Made by a program: the position numbers and the translations under genes. The notes beneath the pieces are model-generated. The model was not told the DNA's origin. It saw nothing but the letters and a program-made list of their open reading frames with translations, and did no database searches. From Chromatiales bacterium (GTDB lineage Bacteria > Pseudomonadota > Gammaproteobacteria > Steroidobacterales > GCA-2729495): a stretch of DNA of 64,000 nt. The stretch is from contig JAEUQA010000037.1 in assembly GCA_016789845.1 (NCBI GenBank), positions 1 through 64,000 of the forward strand, written 5' to 3'. Below are positions 56,284 to 63,388 of the stretch, one piece after another; positions within the stretch are counted from its first letter, which is position 1; every line of letters starts with the position of its first letter.

Positions 56284-56306
56284 AGGAGCGCGTTCAGGCG
56301 CGACCC
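56284..56306 (+). repeat. REP-like palindrome overlapping the doc 3' end
   Basis: This 23-bp sequence matches the recN REP core at 22 of 23 positions. It contains the reverse complement of the doc stop codon (56294-56296), so the last codons of doc lie in the element. Confidence 0.75.
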
Positions 56307-56677
56307 ACGACCCGACGGATCCAGGGCAACAGGTGTGGGTAGTCGCAATGCCGGCCTTCGAGCAGACCGATCAGGAACTGGTGTGCCTCGTCGGGATCCA
56401 CCTGGAAGCGGTAGCCGTTCAGGCGGAGGAAGACGTCCGTGGCAAAAAATGCCACGCGCTTGTTGCCGTCGAGGAACGGGTGATTCATCAGCAGCGACTC
56501 GAACAGCGCCGCCGCCATTTCGGCCAGGTCGGCGTAGTAGCCCGTGCGGGGTCGGAACAAGGCGCTTTCCAGCAGACCGGGATCCCGCAGGCCCCCGGGA
56601 CCGCCGAACTGCCTGATCAGCGCTTCGTGGATCGCGAGCACCTCGTCCACGGTGAGGAACCCGACCCTACCCGGCAA
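56294..56677 (-). CDS. doc: Doc-type Fic-fold toxin
   Basis: Doc toxins are Fic-fold kinases; P1 Doc phosphorylates EF-Tu and blocks translation. The product, 127 residues from a TTG at 56677, has FLTVDEVLAIHEALIRQFGG at the start and the active-site motif HPFLDGNKRVAFF. The Lys in GNKR, rather than GNGR, marks the Doc-type phosphotransferase class. The TTG overlaps the antitoxin stop, so the two are translationally coupled. A GTG at 56647 would be too short. The C-terminus is within a REP-like element. Confidence 0.88.
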   Translation of the reverse strand: MPGRVGFLTVDEVLAIHEALIRQFGGPGGLRDPGLLESALFRPRTGYYADLAEMAAALFESLLMNHPFLDGNKRVAFFATDVFLRLNGYRFQVDPDEAHQFLIGLLEGRHCDYPHLLPWIRRVVGRA

Positions 56678-56891
56678 GCAGCTCTCCAAGCCGGCGGTTC
56701 TCGTCGATGGACTGCTCGAGGTGGGCAATCACCACTGGCCGGACCTTCCGGCGCTGCAGGTACTCGCGAACTGCCTCGGTGAGGAGTCCGGACACGCTCT
56801 GGTGCGTCTCGTTGGCGAGTTCCCGGAGCTCGTTCCAGACCTCCGCGTCGATCTTGGAGCTGATTTTGATGGCGGCCATGGTTCGAACCAT
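56667..56891 (-). CDS. ribbon-helix-helix antitoxin partner of Doc
   Basis: The 74-residue protein begins with a ribbon-helix-helix domain (AAIKISSKIDAEVWNELREL, HQSVSGLLTEAVREYLQRR) and ends with a 25-residue helix likely to bind the toxin (IAHLEQSIDENRRLGELLAG). It overlaps the downstream Doc gene. Canonical Doc partners are Phd-type; an RHH partner is a distinct combination seen in other annotated modules. Starts are possible at 56891 or 56879 (MAAIKIS). A 10-bp inverted repeat overlies its promoter region. Confidence 0.85.
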   Translation of the reverse strand: MVRTMAAIKISSKIDAEVWNELRELANETHQSVSGLLTEAVREYLQRRKVRPVVIAHLEQSIDENRRLGELLAG

Positions 56892-56920
56892 AGCTTGACG
56901 AATCCTGACACGTCAAGCTA
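56891..56920. promoter_or_regulatory. operator/promoter of the RHH-Doc module
   Basis: A perfect 10-bp inverted repeat TAGCTTGACG-N10-CGTCAAGCTA abuts the antitoxin start. On the minus strand a TTGACG -35 box and a TATGGT -10 box 18 bp apart overlap it. An RHH antitoxin binding here would autoregulate the module. If this promoter is used, the mRNA would be nearly leaderless. Confidence 0.7.
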
Positions 56921-56944
56921 CTGGTCCACATGGGCACCAGGCGG

Positions 56945-56973
56945 TTGTTTTCCCGGGTCAGGGCCCCAATACT
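56945..56973 (+). promoter_or_regulatory. ssrA promoter
   Basis: TTGTTT (56945-56950), 17-bp spacer, AATACT (56968-56973), with the tmRNA 5' end 10 bp downstream. It is only 25 bp from the divergent toxin-antitoxin operator. Confidence 0.55.
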
Positions 56974-56983
56974 GGCGTGACTT

Positions 56984-57349
56984 GGGGGCGACATGGTTTC
57001 GACGTGGGTTACAAACCCCTTGGTGCATGCCGAGGTGCAGATCACCTCGTAAATCCATCTGCAAACACTTAGTTGCCAACGACGACAACTACGCTCTCGC
57101 TGCTTAAAAACCAGTCTTGAGAGCCTTCTGACTGGCACCGTACCTGTGCGGTCCAGACCCAGGAGTCATCAACCACAGGATCGCGTGCGGGTTCGTCCGG
57201 GATCTTCACGTTAAAGCCCATCAACCGGACTGGCTGTCAGTTGTCCCTGTCCGTCGGGTAGCTGCCAGTAAGACAATTGGCGGAATACGCATGTAGATCT
57301 GAGGGCAGAGGACTTGCGGACGCGGGTTCGATTCCCGCCGCCTCCACCA
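56984..57349 (+). ncRNA. ssrA: tmRNA (SsrA)
   Basis: tmRNA rescues stalled ribosomes by trans-translation. The 5' end GGGGGCG pairs with the 3' CGCCTCC of the tRNA-like domain, followed by A and an encoded CCA. The T arm is CGGGTTCGATTCCCG. The tag reading frame starts with the resume codon GCC at 57075 and ends with TAA at 57105-57107, encoding ANDDNYALAA. The 5' region has the conserved ATGGTTTCGACG and GGTGCATGCCGAGGTGC. Length is 366 nt. Confidence 0.97.
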
Positions 57350-57361
57350 ACTACCAGGAAG

Positions 57362-57387
57362 CCCCGCCGAGCCGCGGGGTTTTCCTT
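57362..57387 (+). terminator. intrinsic terminator after ssrA
   Basis: A 6-bp stem (CCCCGC / GCGGGG, 57362-57379) with a 6-nt loop is followed by TTTTCCTT, 12 nt after the tmRNA CCA. Confidence 0.8.
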
Positions 57388-57388
57388 A

Positions 57389-57418
57389 TCTGGAGCAAGT
57401 GATTCTGGAGCAAGTGAT
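57389..57418 (+). repeat. tandem 15-bp duplication spanning the FkbM-gene start
   Basis: Two exact 15-bp copies (57389-57403, 57404-57418). Each contains GGAG followed 6 bp later by GTGAT, so both the ribosome binding site and a possible start codon are duplicated. Confidence 0.85.
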
Positions 57419-58346
57419 GACCGGGCAATCCCTCCTGCTCGAGGAAGGCCACCAGCGCCTCATCAAGGCCCGCCACGGCTACGTGCTCTACAACAGGAAC
57501 GACACGGTCATCGGCCGTTCGATCGAGATGTATGGCGAGTACTTCGAGTCGGAGGTCAAGGTCTTCCGCCGCTTCGTCGGCGCCGGCGACGTGGCGCTGG
57601 ACGTGGGGGCCAACATCGGCACGCACACGCTGGCACTGGCCAGACTCACGGGCCCCCGGGGTTTCGTCTACGCGTTCGAGCCCCAGCGCCTCGTGTTCCA
57701 GACACTGTGCGCGAACGTGGCGCTGAACAGCCTGACGAATGTCCATTGCGTCAACGCGGCCGTCGGGGAAACGCCGGGCATGCTCCGGATGTCAGACCCC
57801 GATCCCGATCAAGCCAACAACTTCGGTGGCGCACAGGTCGAAATGCTTGCCGGAGCGCCACAGGCGCCGCCGGTGGCCCGCGTGGCCCTGGACGACTTCC
57901 TCGATGTCGGTGGGCTGAAGCTCGTGAAGATCGACGTCGAGGGCATGGAAGCCCAGGTGCTGCGGGGCGCACGACGGACCCTGGACCGCTTCAGGCCCCT
58001 CCTGTACGTGGAGAATGCCTTTGCCGACAAGTCCCCGGAGCTGGTGTCGGTGCTGCAGGAAGCCGGCTACCGCAGCTACTGGCACTTCGCACCCTTCTTT
58101 GCCCGCGACAATTTCTTCGGCTGCGCGGACCCGCTGTTTCCCATGGCCTTCGTCGACCGTGGCGACGAGTTCCTGGACGCCATCGGCTTCGCCATGAACC
58201 TGGTCTGTATCCACGAGTCACTGAGCGCCACCATCGAGGGGCTGAGACCCCTCACCGATCGCGGGGAGCACCCGTTCCGGCGCGAGTGCGTGCATCTGTT
58301 CGGGGGCGGCCTGCCGAACGGGGTGCCGATACTGAAGGGCCTGTAG
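57417..58346 (+). CDS. FkbM family methyltransferase
   Basis: The product is about 309 residues and belongs to the FkbM family of SAM-dependent O-methyltransferases, many of which act on sugars or polyketides. Motif I is LDVGANIGTHTLALARL (near residue 62), followed by VYAFEPQR and the FkbM-typical LVKIDVEGMEAQVLRGA. The C-terminus contains FFGCADPLFP and an Arg-rich end of unknown role. The ATG at 57417 has GGAG 7 bp upstream; a GTG at 57399 is an alternative. First gene after the ssrA terminator, on the same strand as the following cluster. Substrate is unknown. Confidence 0.85.
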   Translation: MTGQSLLLEEGHQRLIKARHGYVLYNRNDTVIGRSIEMYGEYFESEVKVFRRFVGAGDVALDVGANIGTHTLALARLTGPRGFVYAFEPQRLVFQTLCANVALNSLTNVHCVNAAVGETPGMLRMSDPDPDQANNFGGAQVEMLAGAPQAPPVARVALDDFLDVGGLKLVKIDVEGMEAQVLRGARRTLDRFRPLLYVENAFADKSPELVSVLQEAGYRSYWHFAPFFARDNFFGCADPLFPMAFVDRGDEFLDAIGFAMNLVCIHESLSATIEGLRPLTDRGEHPFRRECVHLFGGGLPNGVPILKGL

Positions 58347-58361
58347 TGGCACACTAGCCGC

Positions 58362-59126
58362 GTGACGAAGCGCACTGTCCCGCACTGCCCCGTCTGCCAG
58401 GGCGCCCCGGTGCCGCTCGGCGCCGTGGACTTCAACAAGAACTGCGAGGAAGCGCGCGGCCGGCGCCTGCCGCCGGCCGACCGGCTCGTGGAGTACGTGA
58501 TCTGCCGGGGCTGCGGGTTTGCCTGGGCGCCGGAGTTTGCCGCGTGGACACCGGCGGATTTCCAGCGGGACATCTACAACGCGGGCTACGGCGACGTGGA
58601 CCCGGATCATCTCGAGGTCCGCCCCCGGACAAATGCGGAGACCCTGCTGGCCACCTTCCCGGCCCCGCACCGGCCGGCCCGGCACCTGGACTACGGCGGC
58701 GGTGCCGGCCGCCTCGGCGAGCTGCTGCGGGAAGCGGGCTGGGACTCCACGTCCTGGGACCCCTTCTTCGCCGGCCCGGGGCAGGTCGAACCGGAAGGCC
58801 GCTACCCGCTCATCACCTGCTTCGAGGTCTTCGAGCACGTGCCGGACGTGGCGCAACTGGCCGGGTGCCTCGACAGGCTGCTCGCGCCCGACGGCCTGAT
58901 CCTCGCCAGCACGCTGGTGTCCGACGGCCAGGTGCTGCCCGGCCGGCCGCTGACCTGGTGGTATGCCGCGCCCCGGAACGGCCACGTCAGCCTCTTTTCG
59001 GCGCGGAGCCTCGGCCTGCTGGCGGCCCGGCAGGGCTGGGCCACCGCCAGTTTCTCCGCGGACATCCACCTGTTCTGGCGAGGCGAGTTCCCCGCCTGGG
59101 CCCGGCACCTGCTGAAGGCGGCCTGA
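58362..59126 (+). CDS. class I SAM-dependent methyltransferase with N-terminal zinc-binding motif
   Basis: The 254-residue protein has an N-terminal CPVCQG ... CRGCGF pair, likely a zinc site, and a Methyltransf_23-like core: SAM motif LDYGGGAGRLGELLREAGW and the post-motif CFEVFEHVPDVAQL. A two-CxxC N-terminus followed by this core is common among methyltransferases of sugar and O-antigen clusters. It is 15 bp after the FkbM gene and overlaps the next gene by TGATG. Substrate is unknown. Confidence 0.82.
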   Translation: MTKRTVPHCPVCQGAPVPLGAVDFNKNCEEARGRRLPPADRLVEYVICRGCGFAWAPEFAAWTPADFQRDIYNAGYGDVDPDHLEVRPRTNAETLLATFPAPHRPARHLDYGGGAGRLGELLREAGWDSTSWDPFFAGPGQVEPEGRYPLITCFEVFEHVPDVAQLAGCLDRLLAPDGLILASTLVSDGQVLPGRPLTWWYAAPRNGHVSLFSARSLGLLAARQGWATASFSADIHLFWRGEFPAWARHLLKAA

Positions 59127-61018
59127 TGGCGATGTCGCCCCTCGAAGCGCGGAACGCGCTGCAGGCAGCGCTTGCCCAGCACCAGGCCGGGCGCCTGGCG
59201 GAGGCCGAGGCGCTCTACCGGCGGATCCTCGCCGGCTACCCGCGGCACCCGGATGCGTTGCACTTCCTGGGCCTGCTGGCCCACCAGCGCGGGCAGCACG
59301 CCGACGCCGTGGCGCTGATGGACCAGGCGCTGCACGAAGCGCCCGGTCACGCGGCCTGTCATTCCAACCGGGGCAATGCCCTCCTCGCCCTGGGCCGCCC
59401 GGACGAGGCCGTCGCCAGTTTCCACCAGGCGCTCGCCCTCGACCGCAACTTCGCCGAGGCACACCTCAACCTGGGCAACGCGCTCCAGCAGCAGGGCCTG
59501 CCGGACGAGGCCATCGCGAGCTACCGCCGTGCGCTGCGCCTGAAGCCCCAGTCCGCCGAGACCCACTACAACCTGGGCCGGGTGTATGAGGCGCAGGGCA
59601 AGACCGCGGATGCCAGCCGCAGTTACCGGCGGGCAGTCACACTCCGGCCCGACTACGCCGAGGCGCACTTCAACCTGGGCAACGTGCTCCAGGCGGCGGG
59701 CCAGCCGCAAGAGGCTGTCGCCAGTTACCAGCGCGCCGTGACCCTGAAGCCGGACCATGCGGAGGCCCACAACAACCTGGGCGCGCAGCTCGAGATCACG
59801 GGCCGCCTGGACGAGGCCGCCGCCAGCTACCGGCGGGCACTCGCGCTCCGGCCGGATTTCCCGGAGGCCCATAACAATCTCGGCAACGTGCTGCTGGCCG
59901 CGGGCCGGCCCGACGAGGCCATTGCCAGCTACCAGGCCGCCATCGCCCGGCGGCCGGACTACGCGGAAGCCCACAACAACCTGGGCAATGCGCTCCAGGC
60001 CGCGGGGCGCCTGGACGAGGCGGTGCGGAGCCATGACCGGGCGCTCGGCCTCCGGCCGGACTTCCCGGACGCCCGCTGGAACAAGTCCTTCGCGCTGCTC
60101 CTGCAGGGTGATTTCGCCGCGGGCTGGCCGCTCTTCGAGGCCCGGTGGGAACTGCTGGGCAATCACCCGGACGTGCCGGTCTTCGACCGGCCGCTCTGGC
60201 TCGGCGACGCCCCGCTCGCGGGCCGGACCCTGCTCGTGCATCACGAGCAGGGGCTCGGCGACACGCTGCAGATGCTGCGCTACGTCCCGCTGCTGGCGGC
60301 CCGGGGCGCCCGCGTCGTCCTGCAGGTGCCGGCGGCCCTCGCGGCCCTCGCCGCGACGGTCCCGGGCGTGGACGCCGTAGTGGCCCCGGGCACGCCCCTG
60401 CCCCCCCATGACCTGCACTGCCCCTGCATGTCCCTGCCGCTCGCCTGCGGCACGACGCTCAGCACTATCCCGGCCGAGGTCCCGTACCTGTCTGTCCCCG
60501 AGGTCGTGCGCGCCGCCTGGCAGGCGCGACTCGGCGACCGCAGCGGGCAGCCGCGCATCGGCCTCGCCTGGTCGGGATCAACCGCGCATCGTAACGACCG
60601 GCAGCGCAGCGTGGCACTGCGTGACCTCCTCCCGCTTCTCGCGACGCCGGCAGAATTCCATTCGCTGCAGAAGGAGTACCGCCCGGATGACCAGGAACAG
60701 TTCGCCGCGGACGGCCGGCTCCGGGACTGGTCAGCGGCGCTCGACGACTTCGCCGACACCGCGGGACTCATCGGCCGGCTGGACCTCGTAATCGCGGTGG
60801 ACACGGCGGTGGCGCACCTGGCAGGCGCCCTCGGCAAGCCGGTGTGGCTGCTGCTGCCCGCGGCGCCGGACTACCGGTGGCTGCTCGGGCGCACCGACAG
60901 CCCCTGGTACCCGACCATGCGCCTGTTCCGGCAACCGGCGCCGGGCAATCCGGGTGACGCGTGGCAGCCGGTGCTGCATGAACTCTCCGCCGCGCTCGCG
61001 ACGTTCCTGCATCACTGA
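59126..61018 (+). CDS. TPR repeat protein with C-terminal glycosyltransferase-like domain (paralogue 1)
   Basis: From the ATG at 59126, which shares its A with the preceding TGA, the product is 630 residues. Residues 1-about 310 hold nine 34-residue TPR units (e.g. AEAHNNLGNALQAAGRLDEA) plus a partial tenth. The last 290 residues resemble a GT-B/GT9-like (heptosyltransferase-like) domain: LLVHHEQGLGDTLQMLRYVP, RIGLAWSGS, and DLVIAVDTAVAHLAGALGKP. This architecture is annotated as tetratricopeptide-repeat glycosyltransferase, often involved in protein glycosylation; the acceptor is not known. It is followed 11 bp later by a paralogue. A longer frame from 58544 is a shadow. Confidence 0.85.
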   Translation: MAMSPLEARNALQAALAQHQAGRLAEAEALYRRILAGYPRHPDALHFLGLLAHQRGQHADAVALMDQALHEAPGHAACHSNRGNALLALGRPDEAVASFHQALALDRNFAEAHLNLGNALQQQGLPDEAIASYRRALRLKPQSAETHYNLGRVYEAQGKTADASRSYRRAVTLRPDYAEAHFNLGNVLQAAGQPQEAVASYQRAVTLKPDHAEAHNNLGAQLEITGRLDEAAASYRRALALRPDFPEAHNNLGNVLLAAGRPDEAIASYQAAIARRPDYAEAHNNLGNALQAAGRLDEAVRSHDRALGLRPDFPDARWNKSFALLLQGDFAAGWPLFEARWELLGNHPDVPVFDRPLWLGDAPLAGRTLLVHHEQGLGDTLQMLRYVPLLAARGARVVLQVPAALAALAATVPGVDAVVAPGTPLPPHDLHCPCMSLPLACGTTLSTIPAEVPYLSVPEVVRAAWQARLGDRSGQPRIGLAWSGSTAHRNDRQRSVALRDLLPLLATPAEFHSLQKEYRPDDQEQFAADGRLRDWSAALDDFADTAGLIGRLDLVIAVDTAVAHLAGALGKPVWLLLPAAPDYRWLLGRTDSPWYPTMRLFRQPAPGNPGDAWQPVLHELSAALATFLHH

Positions 61019-61029
61019 CCCGCACCCCG

Positions 61030-62682
61030 ATGACCGTGCAGGACGAGTTGCGGGCCGCCATCGGCCACCACCAGGCCGGACGGCTCGCCGAGGCGGAGGC
61101 GCTGTACCGGCAGATCCTCGCCCAGGCGCCGAGGCACCCGGATGCCCTGCACTTCCTGGGCCTGCTCGCCCACCAGACAGGCAACCCCGCCGCCGCGGTG
61201 GAACTGATCGGCCAGGCCCTGGAGCAGGTGCCCGCGCACGCCCCCTGCCACCTCCACCTGGGCCTCGCGCTCCAGTCCCTCGGGCGGCTCGACGAGGCGG
61301 AAGCCAGTTACGGCCGGGCCATCGCGCTCGATCCGGACCTGGCCGAGGCCCACAACAACCTGGGCCTCATCCGGCTGGAGTCCGGGCAGGCCGATGCGGC
61401 CCTGGCGCACCTGGAGCGCGCGCTGGCCCTGCGGCCGGACTTTCCCGAGGCACTGAACAACCGGGGCATGGCCCTGGAGGCGCTGGGCCGGCCTGACGAG
61501 GCGCTGGCGAGCCTGGACCGGGCGCTGGCAGTTCGCCCGGATTACCCGGAGGCGCACCTGAACCGGGGCAATGCGCTCCAGGCCCTGGGCCGGCTGGACG
61601 AAGCCGTCGCCAGCTACGACCGGGCACTGGCACTCCGTCCTGGCCACCCGGACGCCCACAACAACCTGGGACAGGCGCTGGAGGCCCAGGGCCGGGTGGA
61701 CGAGGCCATCGCCCACTACCGCCGCGCCCAGGCCCTGCAGCCGGAACTGGCCACGGCCCACTGGAACGAGGCCCTGGCGCTGCTCCGGAAGGGCGACTTC
61801 GAAGCGGGCTGGCGCCTCTACGAATGGCGCTTCCGGGCCGTGGGCCGGCGCACGCTGGTGCGTGACTTCGCCGAGCCGCGGTGGCTGGGCGACGCGCCCC
61901 TCGCCGGCCACACGCTCTTCCTGCACTACGAGCAGGGCCTGGGCGACACGCTCCAGATGCTGCGTTACGTGCCGCTGCTTGTCCGGCAGGGTGCCCGGGT
62001 GCTGGTCGAGGTCCCGCCGGCCATGGCCGCCCTGGCGGCCACCCTCCCCGGCAACGCAACCGTCGTCGTGGAAGGTTCGGCCGTCCCGCCCTTCGAGCTG
62101 CAGTGCCCGCTGATGTCGCTGCCGCTCGCCTGCGGGACGACGCTCGCCACGGTACCGGCCGACGTGCCCTACCTCGCCGCGCCGGAGCCGGAACGGTCTG
62201 CCTGGCGGGAGAAACTGGGTCCGCACACGCGCCGCCGCATCGGCCTCGCCTGGTCGGGCTCGGCGGGCCACACCAGCGCCATGCGCCAGCGGAGCCTGCC
62301 GCTCCGGGAGCTGTTGCCGCTGCTGGCGACCGACGCGGAATTCCACTCGCTACAGAAGGAGTACCGGCAGGGCGACCCGGAGCTGCTGGCGGTGGACGGC
62401 CGCATCCGTGACCACGCGGCCACGCTCCGGGACTTCGCCGCCACGGCGGGCCTCATCGGGCAGCTGGACCTGGTGATCACGGTGGACACCGCCGTGGCGC
62501 ACCTCGCCGGGGCCATGGGCAAGCCCGTCTGGCTGCTGCTGCCCTTCGTGGCCGACTACCGTTGGCTGCTCGGGCGTACCGACAGCCCCTGGTACCCGAC
62601 CATGCGGCTGTTCCGCCAGCCGGCGTTTGGCGACTGGCAGGCCGTCATCGAGGCCGTGACCGGAGCCCTGCTACGCGAATAG
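61030..62682 (+). CDS. TPR repeat protein with C-terminal glycosyltransferase-like domain (paralogue 2)
   Basis: The 550-residue protein has the same layout as the previous gene but only seven full TPR units plus one partial. The C-terminal domain is closely similar (LFLHYEQGLGDTLQMLRYVP, LPLACGTTLATVPADVPYL, LVITVDTAVAHLAGAMGKP, LLGRTDSPWYPTMRLFRQPA). The two probably arose by tandem duplication. Its end overlaps the convergent TylF-like gene by 12 bp. Confidence 0.85.
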   Translation: MTVQDELRAAIGHHQAGRLAEAEALYRQILAQAPRHPDALHFLGLLAHQTGNPAAAVELIGQALEQVPAHAPCHLHLGLALQSLGRLDEAEASYGRAIALDPDLAEAHNNLGLIRLESGQADAALAHLERALALRPDFPEALNNRGMALEALGRPDEALASLDRALAVRPDYPEAHLNRGNALQALGRLDEAVASYDRALALRPGHPDAHNNLGQALEAQGRVDEAIAHYRRAQALQPELATAHWNEALALLRKGDFEAGWRLYEWRFRAVGRRTLVRDFAEPRWLGDAPLAGHTLFLHYEQGLGDTLQMLRYVPLLVRQGARVLVEVPPAMAALAATLPGNATVVVEGSAVPPFELQCPLMSLPLACGTTLATVPADVPYLAAPEPERSAWREKLGPHTRRRIGLAWSGSAGHTSAMRQRSLPLRELLPLLATDAEFHSLQKEYRQGDPELLAVDGRIRDHAATLRDFAATAGLIGQLDLVITVDTAVAHLAGAMGKPVWLLLPFVADYRWLLGRTDSPWYPTMRLFRQPAFGDWQAVIEAVTGALLRE

Positions 62683-63327
62683 CGTCTTGTCCTCGACGAC
62701 AAAGGACTGGCCGTGCCAGCCGAAATTCATGAAGGGCAGCAGGTTCCACTTCGGGTGGTCGCCGAAGAATTCCACCATCGCCCGCCGTTCCCCCGAGGGC
62801 TGGGTCGGCGTCCAGCAGAAGTAGTCGTCGAAGGCGATGATCATGCCGTGCTTGAGGCGGGGCATGAGGAAGGCGAGCACCGACCGGGTGCTCGAGTACA
62901 TGTCGCAGTCGATGAAGGCCAGGGCGATGTTCACCGGCCTGTCCGTGGGCGCCATCCGGTCCAGCGTGTCGTGGTAGAAGCCCGGCACCACCTCGTAGGC
63001 GGACCGGGGCACCCCGTCCCGGGCACAGGCCTGGTGGAACTCGTCCACTGACATGCTCATGTCGCCCTTCGCCCAGTTGGGGTGCTCGTCCTTCACGCCT
63101 TCAGCCGCAGGCAGTCCCTGGAAGGAGTCGAAGGCCCACAGCCGCGCCGGGTGCCCGTGCTTGCGGGACTCCAGGTGGGCGAGCCAGAACGAGGAACCGG
63201 ACCAGCAGCCGAACTCGGCGTAGTCACCGTCGATGCGGTTGTACCAGAGCGCCCGGAAGGCGTTGTAGAAGAACTGCTGCTTCCAGGCCCGCTCCTGGAC
63301 CTGGACGTCGAAGATGTCGTTTGCCAT
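62671..63327 (-). CDS. TylF/MycF-like macrocin O-methyltransferase family protein
   Basis: The 218-residue protein matches the TylF family: SAM-binding YAEFGCWSGSSFWLA, FDSFQGLP, and the metal/catalytic DCDMYSSTRSVLAF followed by GMIIAFDDYFCW. TylF and MycF methylate sugars on macrolides, but this family is also common in cell-surface glycan clusters. It is convergent with the TPR protein and divergent from the AMP-ligase gene. Confidence 0.82.
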   Translation of the reverse strand: MANDIFDVQVQERAWKQQFFYNAFRALWYNRIDGDYAEFGCWSGSSFWLAHLESRKHGHPARLWAFDSFQGLPAAEGVKDEHPNWAKGDMSMSVDEFHQACARDGVPRSAYEVVPGFYHDTLDRMAPTDRPVNIALAFIDCDMYSSTRSVLAFLMPRLKHGMIIAFDDYFCWTPTQPSGERRAMVEFFGDHPKWNLLPFMNFGWHGQSFVVEDKTLFA

Positions 63328-63388
63328 GGATCATTTCACGTGAGGACGGACAGCGACCCTGCGGTCGCCCGGCATCATAATACGGGCC

